Positions 57,196-64,000 of a stretch of DNA of 64,000 bases are shown piece after piece. A program made the translations under genes and the position numbers. The notes under the pieces are model-generated. The model was not told the DNA's origin, made no database searches, and saw nothing but the letters and a program-made list of their open reading frames with translations. Where the stretch lies: contig CM055094.1 of assembly GCA_029204225.1 (NCBI GenBank), forward strand, positions 14,634,928 through 14,698,927, given 5' to 3'. The stretch's first letter is position 1. Every line of letters starts with the position of its first letter. The DNA comes from Diphasiastrum complanatum. Lineage: Eukaryota > Streptophyta > Lycopodiopsida > Lycopodiales > Lycopodiaceae.

Positions 57196-57556
57196 TGCAA
57201 TGGTCTATGTGGTTAAGAAGTTTTGACACTATTTGATGGCCACACATTTTTCTTTTTATATGGACCATCAACCCTTGCTATATCTCATTAATAAAACTTG
57301 CAACACTGGAAGAATCACCAGATGGCTCCTTTTGTTGTTGGAATTTGATTTACGGATAGTAGTTTGCAAGGGAAAACAACACTACATGGCAGATCATGTG
57401 TTACGAATCAAGAAAAAGGAGATTGCAACCCAAACCGACGATGAGGTGGTAGATGCTGTCTTATTTTACATGGATACAGTACCAGAATGGGCTGTCGACA
57501 TTGTTGAATATCAAATGCGGGGCCAACCAAACAAATCACTACCAAAGGCGGAATAG
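57195..57556 (+). pseudogene. E3 RNase H, N-terminal part deleted
   Basis: RT sequence ending SRHGIA joins directly to AMVYVVKKF, losing about 400 bp relative to E2, including the first catalytic Asp of RNase H. HFSFYMDHQPLLYLINKTCNTG follows (Thr to Met next to the last Asp), then GKQHYMADHVLRIK and DTVPEWAVDIVEYQM to a TAG at 57554. Confidence 0.9.
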
Positions 57557-57662
57557 CGGAAATTGATCTTGAAGGCTAGACCTTATCAGCTGATTGTCGG
57601 CCAGTTGTACCGAAGAGGTCCAGACAAAATTCTTTGCCGATGTATTCTTCCTCATAAGACCT
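57557..57662 (+). pseudogene. E3 integrase start, truncated
   Basis: AYQLIVGQLYRRGPDKILCRCILPHK-like sequence, the N-terminus of gypsy integrase, ends at ~57662 where unrelated minus-strand coding sequence begins. Confidence 0.8.
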
Positions 57663-58857
57663 AGGTACTGATCTAGGGTGTGGGATGGTGAGGCTAAACC
57701 AAAAAAGAGGCATGGTGTTAGAACTGAAGATGGAGGTGGAGGTGAAGGTGGAGGTATCTGACTTCTTCCTAGCTGCTTCTCCTTTTTTGGTTCATCCTCG
57801 CTTATCTCCATCAAGTCCGCAGCATCAAAATATTGAGATGTGTCCAATATGTGGACTTGTTGGGCCTGTGATTGTTGATCTTGTGACTGTTGGGCTGCTC
57901 CCGTGTCTTGCAGACTAGATATCTCCACCCCCCCCCCCCCAAAACTTGTGCCAGTGGTGATGTTGGTGGCATTGGCATTGTAATCAGTGTGGGTGGGGTG
58001 GTGGCCTCATCAGGCTGACTTGAGACTTGAGGTATTGTCGTGTCAGGTGCCAGTGTGGATGTAGTTGCTCCATCACCCTCGTCGATGACATGTGAGGGTG
58101 ACGAGTGTTGTTGTGATGTTGTGGATGAGCTGCCACCATCTGACGTGGAACCATGTGAAACTGATCCCACTGGTCATGTGCTCCCATCTTGAAGCTTCTC
58201 TTGTCTTCGTTGTTGTCGTGTACCTGGCAACTGAGCCCTTGAGGTATCTGCATGTTGAGCTCCGGAGGTTGCAGCTGCTTGCGGATTCTAGGGTGGGATT
58301 CTTGGCTTGTGTACTAGAGGGAGGATACTGGTGTTGACTCGTTTGGCCTGGGACCCCGATGGTGAAGTTGTCCTTGCACGCTTGGGCTTCTTGTGTTCAA
58401 TGGGAATATCCCATGCCTTGCCCGCAAGCTACAATTGTTGTTGGAGCTTTGGCCCATTTTGTACTTGATGCAGAGTGATATTTGTCATCAGATATCCTAA
58501 TATCGTGACAGGCTGCTTGTGCTTAATGCACTCATGAAGACAATTTGAAGCAAATTGTGCCCAATCATAGAGGTTCTGGGCATGCAATCGTGAATCTGCC
58601 ATCATGTGAAACAAGGACATGGGTACCCTCAACACTTTCATTCGAGACTTCTGTGTGCATCTGGTGAGATATGCACATGCTGCTTGAATTTGTTTGTCGT
58701 TGATGGCTTCTAGCCTGTACCCATCCTTGTTCTTCCACTTGGTCACAGAGGGATCAATATATTTAAAATATGTCGTTTGCTCTATCTTCTGGAGTGTCCT
58801 TGTGACAGTGTTTGGCCCTCGTGGGAAACCATAAGGTTGCAAGTCAGTTGCCACAAA
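57663..58857 (-). pseudogene. Gypsy-C gag-like ORF, truncated
   Basis: Coding direction is towards lower coordinates. The N-terminal domain 58857-58429 (YFKYIDPSVTKWKNKDGYRLEAI, QAACAYLTRCTQKSRM, LHAQNLYDWAQFASNCLHECI) aligns in layout with the domain at 33.7-34.1 kb. Then come a Ser/Thr/Pro-rich linker (58253-57984), a poly-C tract (57928-57942) where the frame changes, and an acidic end (FDAADLMEISEDEPKKEK, 57928-57700). The apparent start at 58854 is GTG; no ATG was found. The C-terminus is cut at 57662. Confidence 0.6.
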
Positions 58858-58899
58858 GGATACATTATAGATATGAAGATGCTAGAGTCTTCAATCTCA

Positions 58900-59646
58900 C
58901 CCTCATCGACAAGGTTACCTGCTTGTTTTGGTTTCCCCTAGGCTCCAGTCGAGATTTAAAGGAACTGCTCCGGTCGAGATCTGAAGGAACTGCTTCGGTC
59001 AAGATCTGAAGGAAGGCTTGCGATTATTCCACAATCTTATTCACAACCCACAATATATGACAATGCAATAACCAATTCTAGAAACAAAGGCTGATACATC
59101 AAATTTAGCACCTACATACTAGTCACTTAAAAGGTCTTAGGCAAGGAAACTCTATCTTGTTGCATGTGACTCACATATAGACTAAAACTAAACATAACAG
59201 TGCTTGGCTCTCACCCTTTGTCTCTCCAATACTTTACTGTCCAAACCGTTCAGTATCAAAAAGTCCTCCGCCTGGCTTAGATTGTCCTATTTATCTTTTT
59301 GAGAAAATTCCACAGTCCTCTATCGTTATGATCACAAGGAGTCATTTCAGTTACCCGCCACACCCCGTAATCGTCCACTTTGCAGTCCTTCACAGTCGGT
59401 TCAGCTTCCCGTCATGACCCGTAACATCGCTCCTACAACTACTTCTAATTATTCAGTTCCAGTGATTATGACTTATCCTAACTTCCTAATTACAATGACA
59501 ATGCCTATCTTGTATAGCTACGCATTCCTTAATAAACAATCTACAATTATACTTCCTAACTCACAATTACATTCTTAATGTTCCACAACCATATGGGCTA
59601 TTAGCACCCTTTAATACATACTACAAAAAAACTTTTGGGCCCTACA
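58900..59646 (-). repeat. Gypsy-C LTR, minus orientation
   Basis: Starts (minus strand) TGTAGGGCCCAAAAG at 59646. The stretch down to 59207 is the reverse complement of 63580-64000 with scattered differences. The inner end towards 58900 is inferred from where the gag-like ORF begins. Includes ACCCGTAA at 59417. Confidence 0.8.
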
Positions 59647-59649
59647 TGG

Positions 59650-60490
59650 TCGTGTGTAGATCACTGTTTACATCAATGAGCTGATGATGGATTGAAACAG
59701 GTAGTGCTTCATTTCCTCCTTTTCTGCCTCAGTTTGAGGAGACTGTTCCTTTGATAATTTTAGTCCAGGATCGAGTGGAAAGTGACTTGGTTTGCAGTTG
59801 GCCATTCCATACTTTTCTAGCACTTTGTTGAGATATCGTTGTTGACTGATGAAAATCAGTCTGTCGAGCTCGTTGGATTTGGATTCCAAGGCAGAGTGGG
59901 CTGGACCCATGTCAGTCATCTTGTATTCCTGGGCCAGCATGTATTTCATTATTTTCATCAGATTCAGATCGTTACTGAATAGGAGTGTATCATCTACATA
60001 GAGAGTGGTGATGATGAAGTAATCTAATACAGACTTGAAGTGGACATTCGAGTATGTCGAGTTTGGAATAAAACCATTCTCGATCAGAAACACGTTGATA
60101 TTCTAGAACCAAGCTCTGGGTGACTATTTCAGCCCATAGAATGCCTTGTGGATTTTGCATACAAGGTGCTGTTGCTTGCCGTTGAGTTGTATCCTTCTGA
60201 CTGCGTCATAAGATTTTCTCTTCGATGGAGAAAAGTGGTCTGGACATCCATCTGGTGGACTTCAAGATCTACTGCAATTGCAAAGGAGAGGACTAGGGGG
60301 ATCGAAGCATGTTTGACAACTGGGTTGAAGGTTTCAGAGTAGTCCAGGTCTGATATCTGGAAAAAGCCTTTGGCGACTAGCCTGGCCTTGTAACGATTTA
60401 GCCTTCCTTCAGTGTCGTACTTCGTCTTGAATATCCATTTGCATGGAATTGGGTTTAGGTCCTTTGGCAGCTCAGTGACAATAATCTTGA
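59650..60490 (-). pseudogene. Copia RT fragment of another lineage
   Basis: Minus strand: CKWIFKTKYDTEGRLNRYKARLVAKGF and YSETFNPVVKHASI (60490-60300), MDVQTTFLH, a frame change, then TTLYVDDTLLFSNDLNLM (YVDD catalytic box) and MTDMGPAHSALE...LIFISQQRYLNKVLEKYGM (60093-59668). Not close to Copia-1 or Copia-2. Cut at the gypsy-C LTR boundary and at ~60495. Confidence 0.9.
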
Positions 60491-60499
60491 AGGAGGGAT

Positions 60500-61180
60500 T
60501 GTCAATTGATCCAGCTAAGATTGAGGTGATTAAAACATATGCGGGTCTCTATGTGTTTGAAAGAGATGCAAACCTTTTTGGGTATGACGTGGTATCATTG
60601 CCATTATATCTACGCGTATTTGCTAATAAGTCACTGAAGGCTATTATTGCAAAACGGGTGCTCGAGAAAGGAGGATCCTAGCATGAGTTTTTACAGCCAG
60701 CGTTATGGGCTTACCACATCGCATATAAGATATCTAACAGTTACACGCCGTTTCAGTTGGTCTATGGCACGGATGCAATCATGTCGTATGAATTCATTTT
60801 ACCAACTCTGCGCATTTAGACGACATATAATTTGGTACATGATGAGTCCTTATGTAAACGGCTGATTGCCTTGGAAAAATTGGAGGAGCATTGGGGGTAG
60901 GGATACTGGATGAATTGGGTGACTAAACAGCAACAGGCCCGGTGGTTCAATAAACATATACATGAACGGGACCTTAAAAAAGACAATCTTGTGTTATATT
61001 ACCCAGGCAATATTATGAACACAATCAGATCAAATGATCAGCATTGGAAAGGCCCATATTAGATTCTTGATAATTTTGGAAACAATGTAACCATTGCATG
61101 GTATAATCCCCCAGGACTACCATTTGTCGTCAATAATAGTAGGGTGAAAGGCTACAATCTTTCAGGGGAGAGAGGGGATA
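60500..61180 (+). pseudogene. Gypsy-C RT scrap and integrase C-terminus
   Basis: LSIDPAKIEVIKT (RT thumb), then after a gap WAYHIAYKISNSYTPFQLVYGTDAIMSYEFILPTLRI, ARWFNKHIHERDLKKDNLVLYY, HWKGPY and VNNSRVKGYN: the last part of a gypsy integrase. Several stops. Distinct from gypsy-A (AFRTAYKGSTDQTPFQLVYGHDAVMPVEF). Confidence 0.85.
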
Positions 61181-62285
61181 TCAATAGGGGGTTAGTTTAC
61201 TCCTTGTTTGATGCATGTTGATTTATGTATTGATCGAGTTCCTATGTACATACAGTTGAACAACTAATGTAGATGTTTTCATGAATAAACGTTTTGGCTG
61301 GGACATAATGTCCAGTTTGTCCATAATTCCGATATATGAAACTTGGTCTAGTTGCGCATATGCATTAGTAGATGAACATTATTTTCTCTCAGAAAATTAT
61401 TACCATTTTTTGTTATCTTTTGTGAATGCCTGCACTTGTACATAATGTATTGGTTAGGCACAGAGTATAAAGACAACCCCAGTCAGGGATGTGTATTATG
61501 GAACTTTATGATCTACGAATCTTGTTGATTTAAGTATAGTTAGTAGGCATGGATGACATAGATTTGTAATATTTGACATCTCACATCAGCATAGTCATAG
61601 CAATATGGTAGTTAGTTTTTTATTACAAAATTTTCATGAAGATAGTCATGGTGGCATATCATCTATACAACTTTAGATTAGTAGTGCTTGGGACACTTAT
61701 ACGGACTAGTTTCTTAGTTTACAACAAGTTTATAGTCATCATATGAAGCATGTTTTTAAGATTTAGAAGAGTATTGCGGGGCAAATTGGCATTTTTGTAC
61801 CCAACCCACCTATGAGTTGCGTTACGGGTATCACGACAAGGCATGCGACGATTTCACATTACGGGTTGAACGGTTATATTTTTGCGCACGACGAGTTCAC
61901 GTTATGGTTTAAACGATTGTAATTTTGCAACCCTCTTTACGGGTTTAGCGGATTCAAATGTCTAAGGGATTTCACGATCTTAAATGTATTTCAAACGAGT
62001 ACAACACATGGCATTGCATTTAAATCCATAAAAATACTCATTACGATAATTACATTAAGCTACTTTTCGGGGTTTATAACACTGCACGTTGCAATTAATT
62101 GAGTTAATACTCATGTGGATACGGCAGGACTATCACAAGGAGTACGTGTCCATTTTATATGGCAGTGCATGGGTTAAATTAGCGGCTAATAGGGAAGTTC
62201 TAAATTAAAGCGATGAGTTACCGAATTTGATATTATTCTATACATGCACTATTGATGTTGCATAACCATGTTGTTTACTAGAGAA
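61181..62285 (+). repeat. Spacer with TTACGGGT words
   Basis: TTACGGGT at 61822, 61859 and 61937 and a related form near 61890. The same word recurs in the LTR (63784, 63838). No coding sequence seen in about 1.1 kb. Confidence 0.6.
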
Positions 62286-62289
62286 ACTG

Positions 62290-63540
62290 TTTGGCAAATG
62301 GCAGCAATGGCGACGGTTAGGAAAAGTTCTCGATTCATAAAATGCATGGAGACTCACAAAATAGATTTTTTGGACTTTGTTGTGCGGCACTAAAAGACAA
62401 GACACACTTGTCATTCAGAATGTTAGCAATTGTTTTGAATATGTAAGTAGGATCACGTGCTTATCAACGCAATTGTATTGTGGAAATCATCAAAGATTAT
62501 CTGCAACAGTTGCGGTTAGACCATTTACAAGAGTTTCATCTGAACAAAAATGTAGAAGGGGCAGCCATAGAATTTTTGACTAACATAAAAAAAGAGTCGG
62601 AAGATATTGGGTCCACACAGGTGCATGGTATGACTATACCCATCATGGAGCATATACTTACAGAGACTTTTGGCGTACTTGTACAAGGGGACATAGCTAA
62701 TATTCCTTCAGTGCAGATGTCAGACTTCTTTTCCAAAGAAGCATTTAGCAAAGAACAAGGTTATAAGCTGAGCCTCTACTGACCATCCTCTTTGGGGGCT
62801 CTGGGAAGATGGATTAATTAGATAATCTTTGCACGCCACACTGACCAGTACATTTCAGTGATGAATTTTACTCTGATCAAAGCTGCCTTGGACGATGTCC
62901 CTATTGCTTGGAGAACGCTTGCTCGCTTAAAGCAATTTTGACAATGTAGGCCTGAAGGATTGGGCCAAGAACATCTTACGCACAAAAGATTGAAACATTA
63001 ATGGATGAGCAGAGCTTGTTACGAGAACAGAATTTACAGCTGGAGAGAGAGCTAGCAGAGAAACAAGATTATTTGCCGATTGTGCAGCATTGTCAGGATT
63101 GGCTAAATCACAAGGAGGGTATACAAGCTCAGGCCAACTTACACTTGTTGAAGACGGATGTCCAACAATTACAGCAAGAAATAGCAGACTGGAAGAAAAA
63201 GTTCCACACTGAAAGAAGAATGTATAAGCTTGTAGACAAAAATAAAAGATTATTTGGCTGAGATAGCACGGTTACAGGGCATGAATCAGGTTCGACCAAG
63301 TTCAGAGCATCAGTAACGGTTGCTGCTCCATCCATTACACCATGGTCCCACATCAGTTGCGGTGGGCACAGTAGGAGGTTCTATGTCAACAATGCCAGCA
63401 GTTGCATCGACGTCCACAAAGCAGGGCAGGGGCCAGTTGGAAAGTGACTTTTCAAATATGAACACATCGGATTATAGTGACAGTGAGACTGATACCAAAG
63501 GGCTGAGGAAAAGGAAGCAGTGGAAAAGGACAAGACAATA
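62290..63540 (+). pseudogene. Gypsy-C gag-like ORF before the 3' LTR
   Basis: Pieces in changing frames: IIKDYLQQLRLDHLQEFHLNKNVEGAAIEFLTNI through KEQGYKLSLY (62480-62782); NFTLIKAALDDVPIAWRTL; a coiled coil with QSLLREQNLQLERELAEKQ and LLKTDVQQLQQEIADWKKKF (63001-63261); then a Ser-rich, acidic/basic tail (SDFSNMNTSDYSDSETD...RKRKQWKRTRQ) ending at 63541. Same plan as the other gag-like ORFs here. Lies directly before the PPT and LTR. Confidence 0.55.
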
Positions 63541-63564
63541 GACTCGGTGGAAGTCATCTTATTT

Positions 63565-63579
63565 CAGTTGGGGAATATG
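63565..63579 (+). other. Purine tract before the gypsy-C LTR
   Basis: CAGTTGGGGAATATG directly before TGTAGGG. G/A-rich but imperfect, so a probable PPT. Confidence 0.5.
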
Positions 63580-64000
63580 TGTAGGGCCCAAAAGTTTATT
63601 TGTAATATGTATTAAAGGGGGCCAAAAGCCCATATGGTTGTGAAACATTAAGAATGTAATTGTGAGTTAGGAAGTATAATTGTAAATTGTTTATTAAGGA
63701 ATGTGTAGATGTACAAGGTAGGTGTTGTCAAGGTAGGTGTTGTCATTGGAACTGAATAATTAGAAGTAGTTGTAAAAGCGATGTTACGGGTCATGATGGG
63801 AAGCTGAACCGACCGTGAAGGACCGCAAAATGGACAATTACGGGTCTTGCGGGTAACTGAAATGACTCTTTGCGGTTGTAACGATAGAGAACTATGGAAT
63901 TTTTTCGGAAAGATAAATAGGACAATATAAACTAGGCGGAGGACTTTTTGATGTTGAACTGTTCGGACAGTAAAGTATTGGAGAGACAAAGGGTGAGAGC
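63580..64000 (+). repeat. Gypsy-C LTR, plus orientation, cut by window end
   Basis: Begins TGTAGGGCCCAAAAG and continues to the window edge. Homologous in reverse to 59207-59646. Contains a local duplication AAGGTAGGTGTTGTC x2 (63716-63748) and two TTACGGGT words. Confidence 0.88.

Larger units (their letters stand above)
51251..57662 (+). mobile_element. Gypsy-A element E3, least decayed copy
   Basis: Complete 806-bp LTR, perfect tRNA-Asp PBS, full leader with array A, gag, three zinc knuckles, protease and RT, then a deletion into RNase H, and integrase cut at 57662 where a minus-strand gypsy-C piece begins. No 3' LTR. Confidence 0.92.

Overview
The window is plant nuclear DNA made almost entirely of LTR retrotransposons of different ages. 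The evidence is Ty1/copia and Ty3/gypsy pol genes, primer-binding sites matching plant initiator-Met and Asp tRNAs, long (CT)n/(GA)n microsatellites, and one recognisable host gene, an EARLY FLOWERING 4 (ELF4)-like clock gene on the minus strand at 46.0-46.4 kb. Repeats this dense and nested suggest a large land-plant genome. A gymnosperm would fit, but the sequence alone does not settle the species. There are no bacterial features, rRNA genes, intact tRNA genes or CRISPR arrays.

Layout. 0.2-6.1 kb: a complete, very young copia element (Copia-1, minus strand) with 653-bp LTRs differing at one noticed base, a 5-bp target duplication (CTATT), PBS, PPT and an open 1316-codon polyprotein. 7.8-11.3 kb: a 5'-truncated copia (Copia-2, minus) between inverted ~100-bp repeats. 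11.3-14.6 kb: gag-like ORF remnants running into a gypsy-A LTR that is fused to a copia fragment. 15.1-22.1 kb: gypsy-A element E1, badly decayed and interrupted. 22.3-26.05 kb: Copia-3 (minus), which keeps gag and protease but carries in place of integrase/RT/RNase H an unrecognised reading frame of about 640 codons broken only by two TGA stops. 26.1-30.3 kb: a tRNA-like SINE candidate, small copia and gypsy fragments, and a (GA)n tract. 30.3-32.67 kb: a G+C-rich island with palindromic GGTACC repeats, an 86-bp tandem repeat, a 100-codon ORF and a proline-rich AT-hook ORF. 32.9-36.35 kb: a word-array leader, a gag-like/coiled-coil ORF and an integrase fragment. 36.35-43.8 kb: gypsy-A element E2. 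44.0-49.2 kb: the least repetitive part, holding the ELF4-like gene. 49.3-51.2 kb: mixed fragments. 51.25-57.66 kb: gypsy-A element E3, with a perfect tRNA-Asp PBS. 57.66-64 kb: two gypsy-C pieces with inverted LTRs around a copia RT fragment and a gypsy integrase fragment.

The least expected signals are these. (1) The Copia-3 frame standing where pol should be. (2) Arrays of short CpG-containing words, in both orientations, inside gypsy leaders and spacers: TGCGAGAG/CTCTCGCA in gypsy-A at 12 collinear, evenly spaced positions in E1 and E3, AACCTTCGCC/GGCGAAGGTT in a second group, and TTACGGGT in gypsy-C. The gypsy-A array is built from diverged ~80-bp units, each able to fold into an ~11-bp stem, and its variants are mostly CpG transitions. 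(3) A G-box palindrome shared by the otherwise different LTRs of Copia-1 and Copia-3. (4) A gag-like, linker and coiled-coil ORF that recurs next to gypsy LTRs.
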